Positions 11,861 to 24,419 of a stretch of 64,000 nucleotides of DNA are shown in pieces (the first letter of the stretch is position 1; each line of letters opens with the position of its first letter). Below the pieces are notes generated by a model. That model saw only the letters and a list, made by a program, of their open reading frames with translations. It was not told where the DNA came from and ran no database searches. The stretch lies in NCBI GenBank assembly GCA_028829895.1, contig CM054182.1, positions 12,487,001 to 12,551,000 of the forward strand, in the 5' to 3' direction. The translations under genes and the position numbers were made by a program. The stretch is from Sinotaia quadrata (lineage: Eukaryota > Mollusca > Gastropoda > Architaenioglossa > Viviparidae).

Positions 11861-12344
11861 GCCTTCTCGATTTTCATCATCGCGAAATTGATATGAAAGT
11901 TGATTGCCAAACATTTTTATCTGCACTAGATGTACTGTATAATACTGCAACACTAATGGTTGATGCTTGAATCAATCTGATCAATGCGTTTCTTGGAAGA
12001 TCTGTAGTTTCTTATTTTTCGTAGCAGAACGTGTTCGTGTAACTCTACCAGTATGCTATGATACTGCATTTTAGAAGATACAAATGAACACTTTGTAAAT
12101 GGCCAATTTCGACCTACTATAAGCAAGCACAAAGCAATACATGCACTTTTAAAATCATAATGTTGGCTAAACATATTCATTTACAATTGTAAATATATGC
12201 GAAAAATAAGCATTTTTTCTAGGACTCCACTCACATATCTATGATAAATTATGATGATATATATAATCATTTGACTGCTGATGTCAATGCAAGGATAAAT
12301 TGAACGATTGTCCGGCGTTATAGAACATTGTTGTGAAATAAATG

Positions 12345-12745
12345 TTAATGCTATTTTCATTGTATTTGTTCTATCTATATTTGATTGTTGATTTAATAAA
12401 TTTACAGTTAAAGTTATTACCTTTTTTACACAAATTGATAACCATATGTTGGAGATATAGTAGGGTGGATGGAATTTCGATAAATAGACGGATTTATCTA
12501 CTCGTGTTATAAGAAATTTTCCACCTATGGAAATATTGTAGTGAAAGTTAAATTTTGTCTTTCGTGTGGAAGAGAGAAACGTTTACAGCACCCGCATATT
12601 CGCTTAGTGAATGAGATGAGTGGTGTCTTCTGGAATATTATTAATAGCATAAATTAAGATTCTCTTCATTTGCAATTAGTTATGAATGATTATTAATAAT
12701 AATAATCATAACCAATAGCTAGGGTGGCGTTGTGTTACAATGTCC
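12345..12745 (+). mobile_element. LTR-like repeat, 3' fragment (copy 2)
   Basis: Contains TTGATTGTTGATTTAATAAA (poly(A)-signal block), the ACGTTTACAGC block and the terminal TAATAATAATCATAACC...GTGGCGTT block shared with copies at 27120-27518 and 59580-59950. The matching intron of module III lacks it, so it is a module IV insertion or a retained fragment. Confidence 0.5.
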
Positions 12746-12840
12746 ATTAATTTCGCACAAGTTATGTTTTAGTGTTATTATCTTGACTATAGTAACTGGA
12801 TATAAACAAATATGTTGATAGCAGTCTTAAGCATTTTTAA

Positions 12841-13170
12841 ACGCATGTGGGCAGATACGGTTCAATGAATTTGACCGGTCTCCCAATTTGTCAACGAGCG
12901 TTACTTTAACCTCACCAAACGGCGTTCACGGTTTTAACAAGTCATTGCTGATTTCACCGTCTTTTTCAAGTGAGAACATGTAATGTTTCAAGAATCTGCA
13001 AGGTCTTCACCAATTAAGAATCTCACCAAACTCTGTTCATTCATTATTAGACAAAATATTATCAGATATGAAGACAACAAAGTAACGATTGCTTACCACG
13101 AACGAACACTTCCATGTTCAACACGTGTATAATCATTACATACTCACCTTTTATACCTGAGTAAATAACG
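12841..13170 (-). other. Conserved intronic block, module IV (c-d intron)
   Basis: Very similar to 24420-24750, 40560-40905 and 52790-53030. It holds a 60-base segment (13097-13156) bounded by CAG and GTAAGC on the gene strand. Frame 1 is open (EYVMIIHVLNMEVFVRG), but the phase exon c would impose reads a TAA at the second codon. No mature role can be assigned. Confidence 0.4.
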
Positions 13171-13413
13171 ATTATTAAAATTACAAAGGTCCAGTTGGTA
13201 GAATTCTCACTTAATGTTAGTGAAAGATGATGGAATTTGTTAAAAAATAAACAAGAAAAAACACTAAGAGTAACTGAAGAGTAAGAACATTAAAATACAA
13301 TGCAATTTAAATGTTTAAGAAGATGTAGAACATTTTAAAACAAAGTGCAAAGTAAACATAACACTTTAATCGGAGCCTTTTCCGACAAGGATTTTGACGT
13401 CTGCTTTAAATAC

Positions 13414-13562
13414 CTTGTCTACATCTAAAATAGTAATGTCCTTGTTCATCTGTAACGGAGTGCCGGTTGGAGAGTTTTCGATTACGTTCGCTGTAACTGT
13501 ACCATTGGGTGAAAAGACAGGCACGTGGTCGTTTACGTCATTAACACGAACGCTCACTGTTC
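13414..13562 (-). CDS. Cadherin exon 35 (module IV, c)
   Basis: 149 bp, phase 1 in and 0 out; acceptor CAG, donor GTATTT. TVSVRVNDVNDHVPVF linker, NVIENSPTGTPLQM, ending ILDVDK, which pairs with DANSD in exon d to form the calcium motif. Confidence 0.94.
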
Positions 13563-14717
13563 CTGAAAAAGTAACGAACAATTTTTTCTTGAAAATAAAT
13601 AAATACAGTAGCCGGAATATACACATGGCTGCGAATTATTCGCGGTGACGTACAATGATGTAAGATGAATTAAATTTAACTTCGCCTTTAAGAGCAACAG
13701 ATTATTTCTAGAATATTTACAAACAAAAATTACACGATGAATTATCTGAGTGAGGAAACACATGTTCAGTAACGTTTTTTTGCTTTAACTACAAGCTTAA
13801 CGATTAATATGCATATCATTTGGCAAATCGGAAGAATTTGCAAGTTAGTTTCACTAGGCGAATGTTTTTGGGTACTTTATTGGACAGTTATTAATAATAA
13901 AAAGGTAGGTCTCTATTTAGTTCATACTGACTAATGATTTATATTCGAAATATATTTGTTAATAAATATTATTTGTTAATGGAGCATTTGTCTCTTTGTG
14001 GTGTTATAACAAGGGTGCCTACTGATACATTTTCATTATTGGTATTCCTAGACGTGCAAGTCCGGTAGCACTGTACGATGGAGAGTGTTTACTGATGAAT
14101 GCCTAAATATAGAGAATGACGTCAGCTTACAAGCAAAGTAATAATCATGCATTTAGGTCGTGTCCCTAATCACTAGTGGCTGATTATTACTTTAAGGTAA
14201 AGAGCAGCCTAACAAGATATAGAGCTACGTGAACGGTTATGGGGTGTGAGGCATTAATTTCAATGTTATATTACACTTGTAGGAAAAGCTCGGCATTGTT
14301 CAGACGAGAAAGTACTTAATATATGAACAGAAATGATTAAGTTTTGTTAGAATGTTAGAATGTCGTGGGAACTAGAGTTGGATTCTGACACTATTTCCCG
14401 TCCGGGTGGGTGGGTGGGGGATGGTAAGTATGATTCCATGCACACATTGATATTAATAAGCTCTCTCCTTGTGGAAGAGAATTAATCAAATACCGACACA
14501 AACATCACTTCTTATTTGCTTACTGAATGATTATGAATTGATAAATGTTAAAAACTAATGGAAATATAGAGTAAAGAGAATCGGCATTAGCGCTTTCCGT
14601 TCCAATTAGTAATATCAAAAATTACATTACGAGTGAGCAATAGTGTACTGAAAATAAATTATACTGAACTAAACACATTTATTTACAAATAAACAAATTA
14701 AACAAAACAAAAAGTAC

Positions 14718-14856
14718 CTGTTGCAGTCTGAACTGTGTTTACTGCAGCGTTTGTGTCGACAACCATTATTACCAAGACAGCCGATTCCAGTGTTTCCCTA
14801 TCAAGTCTCCTATTAACACTGATGAGACCAGTTGAACTGTCAATCTTGAAAGAGCT
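14718..14856 (-). CDS. Cadherin exon 34 (module IV, b)
   Basis: 139 bp, phase 0 in and 1 out; donor GTACTT. The acceptor is a CAGAG, so a start two bases later is conceivable, but phase 0 from exon a requires this one. SSFKIDSSTGLISVNRRLDRE, then VIMVVDTNAA. Confidence 0.92.
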
Positions 14857-15076
14857 CTGATCACAAATACAGAAAAATAAATATTTAAACTGTAGTCATA
14901 ATACATAATGTACTAATATATTTAAATAGTAATTCAAAGTGTAGTGACACGAAATCGTATGGTTATTTATAGCAGTGTACGGTTTGTCAGAAACGTATAA
15001 TTAGCACTAAGGTCGTTACGACTTATGATGCTCCATTTATATTTAAATCTATTTAGATTCTAAACTATTTTTAAAA

Positions 15077-15410
15077 GTGTGGCGAGTAAATATGTCTATC
15101 CCTATTTTAGTGCTTAATTGCTATATAAATTCTTAACATTATCGACCTGACCCGACCTTGCGATGGTATTTTTGTACGTGTCAGAATTGAGAATATGTCA
15201 GAAACTGCTGATGTAATGCAAACTAGTTCAAATGGGTGAGTAGCTTTTATTATATAATGGTTATTGTTTATGAGAACGAGACCAGCCAATGGGCTGAGAT
15301 CCAAAAGTTTACCTGCTGTAGAAAATTCTAGTGATATCAAGTAATAATTTTCATATTATTTGTCATGTATATTTGATTGCTGATTTAATAAATTTATTGT
15401 TATATAACCC
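15077..15410 (+). mobile_element. LTR-like repeat, internally deleted (copy 3)
   Basis: Begins GTGTGGCGAGTAAAT and keeps the 5' block through GAATATGTC...GCTGATGTAATGCAAAC, then jumps to the TTGATTGCTGATTTAATAAA block. In the a-b intron of module IV. Probably a decayed copy with an internal deletion. Confidence 0.5.
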
Positions 15411-15812
15411 TTTTATTGCTTGCTTTAAAGAATCGTTTGTTTTTCTGTTTGGTGTGTTTCTCTTTTGCCTGTCGTAAGTGAAAATTAATATTATTCGATA
15501 AATCGTATGAACACATTTCTTTATTTCCTTACTAAGTGTATGCAGTTACTCAGTATACACCAGTATTGAAACCATACTTGTTATATTAGGATTATATTTA
15601 ATTATTACAACAATTGTGGATTTTTTATTTGAATTACTTTCTCCTATTGACATATTTGCTTACTACAATTAAAATTTGTTTCAAAATTAAAGTTTGACAG
15701 AGAATTATGTCGAATACCTGATACCTCTCTATAAATCCGGATTAATTTACTAATATTTTTAAGTGTTATGCTATTTCTCACAAAATAGAAATAATCTGTC
15801 AACTTAATGTAC

Positions 15813-16255
15813 CTGTAGAATCACTTCTGAAACTTTGCTCTGAGATTCATCAAGTCCTGATGAATATTGCCACAAAATGGAGTAATTCAATGCGGCATCA
15901 CTGTCACCATCATGAGCGAGGAAGTTGCAAACAAGAGACCCTGGATTTATTTCTTCGTCCACACTGACTGAGGCGACTGGAGGTTCGAATCTCGGGGAAT
16001 CATCATTCACGTTTAACACCTCTATGTGAACAGTGGTGCTGGCTGTCATGGCGGGAGAACCTCGGTCTATTGCTAGAACAATCAGAGTGTAATTGGCAAC
16101 ACGTTCTCTGTCCAGTGTGCCTACAGTTGTAATGTTGCCCGAGTTGCCATCAATGACGAATTGGTCGTTACTGCCGCTTGAGATTATGTAAAATACATCG
16201 TTATTGGGTGCACTTCCGTCACTGTCACTGGCATTAACTTGTCCGACAGATGTTC
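15813..16255 (-). CDS. Cadherin exon 33 (module IV, a)
   Basis: 443 bp, phase 1 in and 0 out; acceptor CCAG, donor GTACAT. A whole EC core: GQVNASDSDGSAPNNDVFY, GNSGNITTVGTLDRE, AIDRGSPAM, linker LNVNDDSPRF, then the next EC up to AHDGDSDAALNYSILW. Confidence 0.96.
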
Positions 16256-19200
16256 CTGGTAAAATAAAACTGAAGTCAGTGGCATGAAAATGATAACATG
16301 TATGAAATAAGGAAGAAACATAGTTAATTAGGGTAAAGGAATAGTATTATTTCTGTTGGCCCCAAAGACTCTGAACATTAAAAACTGCGACAAAAAGGAA
16401 CAATTTGAACAAATACAATACTACGACGTTAATGTAGCACAAGAACTACACTACAATTATACTTCATACTGCATTAACACTAATGCGAAAAGATACACTA
16501 CACTTCAATTATATTTGATACTGCTCTAACACTAACGCTGGTACACATTACACTTACAGTTGACAATACTAACAAAGAGGCGTAAAGAATTGCTTAACAA
16601 GTAAAATTATATAAGTAACAAAATTGTGGATGAAACAAATCATTCCTCAGAGACCGGTGATCGAACAATAATTTGTTTAAAGATACATTAACTTTGTTGA
16701 TGTATAATCATCGGGTAATGCTTGAACAGTTTTCTCTTGCAATAAGAATTCATTAATCTTATTTATTAACGGCCCTGTGATAGCTGGAATTTAATAAAAG
16801 ATCTAAGCTGCCTCTTCCAGGTAGAGAACAGTAAATATTTTTCTCTCAAATTGATCCCCATCGTGAAAGAAGAAATAAAACATGATTATATACAACTTAC
16901 GACCAAGTCTGGAAAAACACAGAACCGTGTAGCATTTATATATTGCTAAGGGCACGGAACAGGTATATTTTTCCACACCAAATAACTAACATTTTACAAG
17001 ATAATTTAAAAGTTTTAAATCAAATTCATTCCTGTCAAAAAATAGAGCTTTTTAGAGACACAAGCATTCATACTGTGATGCATGCATGTAGATAATACAA
17101 TTATGTCAAATTGTCATTTGAAGAGAGGTAATCTTGTGTAATCGGACAAAGGTCAGATAACGGATTAAGTCCCTTCAATCACGTGTTTGTGCCAGTCCTT
17201 CTTGTCTTAAAGCCAACCGCAAGTAATTTTTTGCAAATTATGAATTACTCACATTCTGCTTACACTTTTTATGAATTACTCACATTCTGCTTACACTTTT
17301 TATCATAAATAAATACATAGACAAAACTGGTTTATGAACTGCATATCTTCCACTGCATAAATCCTTCCACAAATTCATCAGCGGTAAATAAATATAGATG
17401 CAGTACCAGAAATAGTAAATTATTAATTCATTTTAATTTTAAAATTAATTAATCATAATATTTATCAGTAAAAACAATAGGTACTTTAAATATTTCAAAT
17501 TAATCGGAGTAGAAAAACGGGTAATTACTTTGTATTAAAAAGTCACAAATAATCAGAACATAGTCATTGAAACTGAAAAAAAACCCATTAGTTTGCTAGA
17601 AAGATTTGAAGGCAGAGTTTTACCTAACATGAAAAGCTGTTGAATATCCTGCATCGTTCAAGTTATATAAGATTATATTAGCTATTTCAAAAGTACTAAA
17701 AGAAATTGTTAATTTTCTCCATAAAAATGTCAGGATATGTATAAATCTCGCCCGGATCCCATCAATAAATATTAAAAAAGGAACATAGAAAGGAATAAAA
17801 ATTTATAATAAAAAAATGAATGGTAAACAGAATCTAAATGTAGACGCAAAAGGTAGTTTAATACCGACCAGGTCCACAACATAGTAAAAAGCATCCTTGA
17901 TTGTAAAGGGGCACTGAATGAAAGAGAGAGGGAGGTGATCGTTTGACATACGCAGGTTTTATAGGGCGAAAAGTGGTCAGAAGTGTACTTAATCCTATGT
18001 GTGAATGAGAGCTTGGATGTAGTCATACCTTTAGGTCAAACTGAATAGTCTTTAATAGGGGAGTAAACCCAAGCCATGTGCTTTCCCAAGACAACCACAA
18101 ATGCCAGGTGTGTAGCGAAAGCCCATATTTTGATGTAGTGTAAATCTGAAAGTCTGTGTGAATGATAAGCCGAAAAGGCTTGACAAAAAGAGTGTACGAG
18201 ATGTTTTAAGGAAATCTGTAGGCTATTGTTACAGGTTATTTCAATTCTTCGTTTTTGCTGAACGGAAGGATTTTCGCCATATGTTTGGAGGCTTGCAACT
18301 TGGTAGCATTGCTTTTATTGTTGGCAACAGTTTGCTGAACTGCATCAGCGGTTGGTTCATAAGAACACCATATTACGTCGCTTAGGAGGGAAAGTCTACA
18401 CAGACTCAGTCACTGACATGACATTAAACTCCATCAGACTGATATTGGGAACTTTGTAAAAATCTTGCTTATTGGAGAACTGAGAAGAAACTATAGGAAC
18501 TTGGTCAGGAAAACATAACTAGCTAGGGGAGGCTAACTTTTCTCTGATATATATTATGAGCATTGTGCTATGTGTATTCTGTAATTGATTGCTGTTTTAT
18601 TTTCTGTATTTGTTTAATTTTCGTTTTAATAAATATTTTATTAATTTTCATCTGTCTTGAATCAATTCTTATCATCTCCATTTCGTGTAGAATTTATTTG
18701 ATAGTATTCATCGCGTCTTGCATCATGTCTGTCTGTTGTTCATTTGTCTGTATATCTATCCGTCATTTTGTTTACTTGTTTGTCCGTTCTGTCTGTCCTA
18801 TATGGAGGACCCTTTCCTCTGGGGGCAACGAGTCACTGGAGCGATTGACCTCATATTGTTGTGTGTTTCGTGTTGCCCATCATACGAGTAGCATAATTAC
18901 CGATAAATAGCTATTATTGATTTCATAACAATATTGTGATTAGTGACGACTCATGATGTCCGTTGAAATACCAAATTGTAATAGAAATATGCTGAATAAA
19001 ATGTGGAGAATTATGACATAGTAGTATATCGGAATTGTAGACCAATCTGTGGCTTGTCAGGATAAAAGTTAGAGAGCGTGAATGTTTGTTAATCAATACT
19101 GATGTTCTCCAAAGGTGGTGGTTGAAATGTAACTTATTGCAAACATCATACGTATTTCATGTCGCACAGTGTCAGAATTGAACGAAAAAGTAGCTTTATC

Positions 19201-19679
19201 TGCAATCTTGCCAATCTTGATTGGTGCCATGGTAAAATAGCACTGTTTACTTTACTAATACGTCACGTCCCAACAGTTCAGAATTCGTCACGTTCAATGT
19301 CATTGCGCATCTCAGAGATACAGAGAAGTATGGACTATCAAAGATCACAGATGTACAACGACATATTCCGAATAAGAAAAGTAAAAACGTGATTTTTTTT
19401 AGAGAGAAAGGGAGAGAGTGTGGATTAAATCCATTAAAGTGTGAAATAAATATTTGAAAGAAAACAAACGTTATGTTTTGTACTATGTCTAATGTTTGGC
19501 AAGTTACTATTGAGAAGACTTCTATATGTCTATCAGAAGAAATAGAAACCTTACAATGGGATGTCTCTAAACCAGCAATCACATCAACTGAATAGCTGAC
19601 TAACTAATTAATCTTTTTAAGATTTTTAATATTCCCCTACTGTGTTATTATGGACCTAGTTTAAACGTACATCACTTAC
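16256..19679 (-). other. Intron between modules III and IV (i to a)
   Basis: 3.4 kb. Homologous to the introns at 45154-48300 and 29106-32226 near both ends. It includes a 33-bp duplication near 17240-17305 and a 1.15-kb extra segment (separate entry). No coding exon is needed or seen. Confidence 0.75.
17735..18890. repeat. 1.15-kb intron insert shared with 46205-47455
   Basis: Present in this i-a intron and in the one at 46 kb, absent from the equivalent at 31350. It contains an AATAAA-rich stretch, imperfect CTGT units and a block reading ACGAGTCACTGGAGCGATTG. A short plus-strand frame at 18158-18385 is broken in the sister copy, so it is not a conserved gene. Could be a transposon copy or a segment lost from the third intron. 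Confidence 0.5.
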
Positions 19680-19752
19680 CACTTGGCGCATTTTCCGGAA
19701 CATTGGCTGTATATGTTTGTGATGAAAACACTGGCTGTACATCGTTTATGTC
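19680..19752 (-). CDS. Cadherin exon 32 (module III, i)
   Basis: 73 bp, phase 0 in and 1 out; donor GTAAGT. Linker DINDVQPVF, then SSQTYTANVPENAPSG. It joins exon a of module IV across the module boundary. Confidence 0.93.
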
Positions 19753-20118
19753 CTGAAAATTAATACATAGAGTCGTAAGAAGGATTATCACAATATGTAA
19801 ATATATTTTTATAAAAGTGAAAAATGTTAATATGCATTGCCTGAACTCATATATATTTGAATGTTTAACATTTAGATTCATAATGAATACTTTTGTCTTC
19901 ATTTCTGTAAAAAAAAAACTGTCACAGCATACGTCCTTGATTTTATTATCTGCTCCCAATCACGTAGTTACACTTGACACGAGGCTGAGTGAACACGTTG
20001 TTAAAATGATGTGTCGTTAGGTTTGTCAGTGAAATATATAAATATAAAATTAAATGTTTATTGTTTAAATATTTAGATATTCACATCTAAAAAAGCTTAC
20101 AACTATTGATACACTTAC

Positions 20119-20361
20119 CTCAACAGTAATTTGCACGGTCGTGTTGCCAGATAGTTGAGGCGTACCGTTGTCTATGGCCCAAATTGTGATTGTAATGACG
20201 CCATTAACGTCAAGAAGTTTTTCGTAATCCAGTGATGAGTTAACAGTCAGAAGACCAGAGTTTTCATCCAGTGTAAAATTAGAACAAACATATGGTTTAC
20301 AGGCTGCAATACGGTAGATCACGTGACTATTTTCACTATCCTTTAGATCATTGTCGTTGGC
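20119..20361 (-). CDS. Cadherin exon 31 (module III, h)
   Basis: 243 bp, phase 0 to 0. ANDNDLKDSENSHVIYR, cysteine pair CKPYVC, FTLDENSGLLTV, LDYEKLLDV, AIDNGTPQLSGN, ending QITVE. Confidence 0.95.
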
Positions 20362-21413
20362 CTGGGGACAGAATAACACTCGTACAGGTGTTTGCAGTTA
20401 ATCAGTTGAGTTAATGCGGCGTTGAGACTAGCCACATTATGATGCCCTCTATCAAGAACGATATGAATACAGGAGAGAGCCACTATTCTGTTGTATATCG
20501 TATTATATCTAGATTCAAACATTGAAGGCTATTCATATGTTTGGGATTAAAGAGTAGATAGAAGATAACATTTATATAAAAATGCTACTGGAATACATAC
20601 GAATACTTGTGTGAATCAAATGGAATAGCGATGTAGGCAACATATACCCATTATTAGTCTTATCATATTAATATAGCACTATGCAAGATTTATTAATAAA
20701 AATGATTTTAAGTTCGAAACATTTATAATCTTTCAGCAATTTAAGAATTAATTTCAATCTAAATTGATGTAATCTATGAACTAAATGAATATTTAAATTA
20801 CTTAAGAAGATGAGTTAAAAGTTCTCACCTCCATTATATTCTCGGATTGATGAACCAGGGACGAACAATTACAGAAAGAAGGGGTATGTGTTTACAAATA
20901 ATAGATTAAAAAGTGGGAAAGGAGGTAAGATTACGTTGTGTATATGCGTGTGAATTATATACTTCATCACTTCAAAACTTATAGCATTATTTGGAGTTTT
21001 GATTCTGTTTTAGCTTTCTTGTTCTAAAGCCAAAGATTGTTTTATATTTTAAAATGTTATACACATAAGAGATAAACACTAATGTTTCAATACTTATTTT
21101 CTTCGTAATACAACTAGTATTGTATGATATAACAAACAGTATATAAACAATAAATTATCATTAAAACTGGTATACAAATTTTTAAAGAACACTTATAATA
21201 TACAATCCAAATATGCTACGACACATTACTTACTTAATGTAGGAGGGGGGGGCGCTTTCGGCTTCCGCCGCTTTCGCGCATGCTGTGTTTTGATTGTTAA
21301 ATATGTAACTATTTTAATACTCTATTTTCAACAACGTAGCAGTTCAAACAAGAGTTCTGCCTTTACAGTTTTAAATAATCTATAAAGCAATTTAGGAATG
21401 GACATATCAAAAC

Positions 21414-21651
21414 CTGTAACGCTAGATTTGGAGCCAACTGCTGACTGCCTTCAGCGATTCTGCTGGCATAAGAATACAGGAAAGCCGGAGTTTCGTCGTT
21501 GGCATCTGTGACTGTAATGGAAAGTGGCACTCCTGACCTTCGACCTCCACCATCCGTAGCCACGACAGTCAACAGATAAGTATCCTTTGTCTCACGATCA
21601 AGATTATCGTCCTTGGTTGTAATTTCTCCCGTTTTGTTGTTGATTGTGAAT
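21414..21651 (-). CDS. Cadherin exon 30 (module III, g)
   Basis: 238 bp, phase 2 in and 0 out. FTINNKTGEITTKDDNLDRE, VVATDGGGRRSGVPL, linker TVTDANDETPAF, ASRIAEGSQQLAPN. Confidence 0.94.
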
Positions 21652-21975
21652 CTAGAAATTACGAAGTTGAAGGATACATGCTGTCAGTCACGTACTCGGA
21701 TGTATAAGTGATCTTCTATGTATCACATTTCTTAAAGCACAAGTGAAATTCATTTGAACCATTGATTTCATTCAGTAACCATTTGACTAATGTGAAATAT
21801 AAAGTAAATGTTAAATATTGGTGAACTGATCTGTGTATACTTCCGACAAAGGGATAGAAAGTTAGAAACTCTAATAAAAGGCATTGAGTTACGTAAGTTA
21901 AACAACATAATATGTCATGCATACACGCACAAAAGAATATCATCTCATCACACCACTTGCACACAATAAATCTAC

Positions 21976-22040
21976 CTGTCACGGTCTCCTTCAAGAGAAT
22001 AGGAAATGCTACCGAACATTCCCATATCATTGTCAAATGC
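21976..22040 (-). CDS. Cadherin exon 29 (module III, f)
   Basis: 65 bp, phase 0 in and 2 out. AFDNDMGMFGSISYSLEGD; the calcium motif is kept, with Ala-Phe where sisters have Ala-Thr or Ala-Ile. Confidence 0.92.
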
Positions 22041-22397
22041 CTGCAATGAAAGAATTAAATGTTTTGAAGCCAAAGAAAAATGTTGAATTCTTGATTAAAA
22101 TATAATATAAATTACAATTGGTCTGAAGAAAGCCATCAGTATTACTGTGATAAATATTTCATATTCACATATTCAGTAATGCTCTATAAAAACTTGAAAA
22201 TCCTTCAAATGCCTTAATTTGAAAAAAAAGAGTAAACCCATTTTAAAAGAATGGAAATGAATTTGTCATTCAATAAAAGAAAGGATATTCAGTCTAAAAC
22301 CATCAGAATTTTTTTTATATTTGCCACTCTTTATCCGTTAAAGACTTTTCTTGCAAATGTTGGCTAAGGCATTTTTGTAATTTGACATCAAACTTAC

Positions 22398-22553
22398 GTA
22401 AACTTGGAGAATAACGAGATCTTCCACATTTTCCACAACGGAACCATTGTAACTGGTTTGGTTAAATGTTGGGTCGTTGTCGTTCTCGTTCAGTATCATG
22501 AGATTAATGTTGACGTTAGAAGAATTCCCTGTAGTGCTTTCTGTAGCAATAAT
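22398..22553 (-). CDS. Cadherin exon 28 (module III, e)
   Basis: 156 bp, phase 0 to 0; donor GTAAGT. IIATESTTGNSSNVNINLMI, linker NENDNDPTF, YNGSVVENVEDL. Confidence 0.94.
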
Positions 22554-22927
22554 CTGTAATTAAAGTACGGTAATCAAGTTAAAATAGTCCAAAGTTACTA
22601 TTCAAAAGTCAATCAAGTTAACCTATTCCAAAGTTACGTATTCAAAAATTAAAAATATATATTCAAGTGAAAACGTTTCAGAGTGACATGTCCAAGGGAA
22701 ACAGTTAAATAATTCAAAACAATATTCAACACTTAATTTTGTTTACATGTACAAAATAATTAGAATTGACCTATTCGAAGTTACTATGCCTACCTCAAGC
22801 AAAAATCTACTCTTTGTAATGAATGGAAATTTATTCCTTAGACTTATCTCGTTTGAAATGAAATCGTTCTATTTTGAAATGTAATCTCCATCTCTACATT
22901 ATATTTATATAGTCAAAATTAGCATAC

Positions 22928-23080
22928 CTGGAAATCTAACGTCTGCTTAATTTCGTAATCGAAACATGTTGGGTCAGAGACCCGGATAAGGACGGTGGCT
23001 TCGCCTCTGGCTTTAGGTGGTGTGACCTCCAGACAGTTAGTGTAATCAGAAATGATGAGATTGAAATCACTGTTTGCATC
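22928..23080 (-). CDS. Cadherin exon 27 (module III, d)
   Basis: 153 bp, phase 0 to 0. DANSDFNLIISDYTNCLEV, the second cysteine in DPTCFDYE, ending QTLDFQ. Same spacing of the two cysteines as in the other modules. Confidence 0.94.
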
Positions 23081-23552
23081 CTAAAGTAAAAAGCAAGCAT
23101 ACTTTGAAACGTAATAACATGGAGGGAATTACATAAGTCAAGATATACTGCAGATACAGAATATATGAAAAATGAACCTTGAGACAGACAAGAAAAGTCT
23201 TTTCTAAATAATATTGTCTCAGCTAAAAGATTACAAGAGACATTAAAACAACTGTTGAAAGGTTAAACAATTATTAATATGCTAATTAGAGCATACAGAA
23301 CATGGCCAGTTTCAAAAGAAATTCCAACTTATGATTAACGTTTTCGTTGAAATAATTACATTTCGTTGATACAGAAGGCTTACATTACGCTGTAAAGGAT
23401 TTCATGTAAATAATAACATAAATAAATGTGAGAATATCTGCTTCAAGTTATTATCTTTCATTTATGTTCTGCAAATATTTAATATTGCAAATCACCCACA
23501 TACCTGGGAATTTTGTTCGACGCTTGTATGCATACCGCTTTATCAATAAATA

Positions 23553-23554
<2 letters not shown>

Positions 23555-23637
<83 letters not shown>
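23555..23637. repeat. (CA)n microsatellite
   Basis: About 41 uninterrupted CA units in the c-d intron of module III. Confidence 0.97.
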
Positions 23638-23639
<2 letters not shown>

Positions 23640-24419
23640 CACTCAAACACATAAATATTTAAATACACATCTATCAAAATCGTAAGATTGATTCGAAATT
23701 TGATTGCCAAACCTTTGTCAGTATGCATAATCCATGCCGTATAATACTGCAATACTATTAGTTAATGTTTGAATCATTCCTATCAATGCGTGTTTTGGGA
23801 GGACTGTACTTACCAGCCTGTCATGATACTGTATTTTAGCAGATACTAATGAACACTTTCTATATGGAAATGGTGTTCGACCTAGTACTACAAGGAAACA
23901 CAAAGCAATACATTCACATTTAAAATCATGATCTTGGCTAACAGATTCATTTACAAGTAGAAATTTGTGCGTAAAAAAAGCCAGTATCATGGACAGCACT
24001 TCAATATAACATGTTAAAAGTCTACAATGTATTACTGTTATTTGTAAAATTCTACTAACTATAATTCAGTAAACCTTTCTTCTCCCTCATTCACTCAAAG
24101 ATGCTATGCGTTGTTCACATCTGATTATTATATTTTGAAGCATTAGGCATTATCAAATACGTGAACATGCCTATATATGTGTTGAAGTTTGCATAAAAAC
24201 AGTTATTATGGATTAATCTTGTTTTTCTTTTTTGAACCGTCGTGCTATATATGGTAATACATTCTATGAACAAATCTAATTGAATATGTCAGCATGTTAA
24301 TAAATAATACCATAAGCAGTCTGACATTATGTCTATGAAGTTCACGCAAGTTATATTTTAGTGTTATGACTATAGTAACTGGATATAAACAAATATGTTG
24401 ATAGGTGTCTTAGGCATTT

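Larger units (their letters stand above)
7601..16255 (-). repeat. Tandem cadherin module IV (exons 33-41)
   Basis: Nine exons a to i encoding 548 residues, five EC repeats. It is the copy that differs most from the other three, in exon e (15 bp shorter), exon g and exon i. Its introns match those of module III over long stretches. Private intron features are a 35-bp minisatellite (10055-10450) and two LTR-like fragments (12345-12745, 15077-15410). The h-g intron (8265-9308) is AT-rich with nothing recognised. The b-c intron (13563-14717) is homologous to its sisters, with nothing beyond that. Confidence 0.9.

Noticed and set aside
13394..13648. Plus-strand frames over exon c copies (also 24988-25176)
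   Set aside because: Antisense shadows of exon c, which has strong cadherin motifs on the minus strand.
18158..18385. Plus-strand frame of 75 codons
   Set aside because: The sister copy of the segment near 46735-46960 has stops and shifts in this frame.
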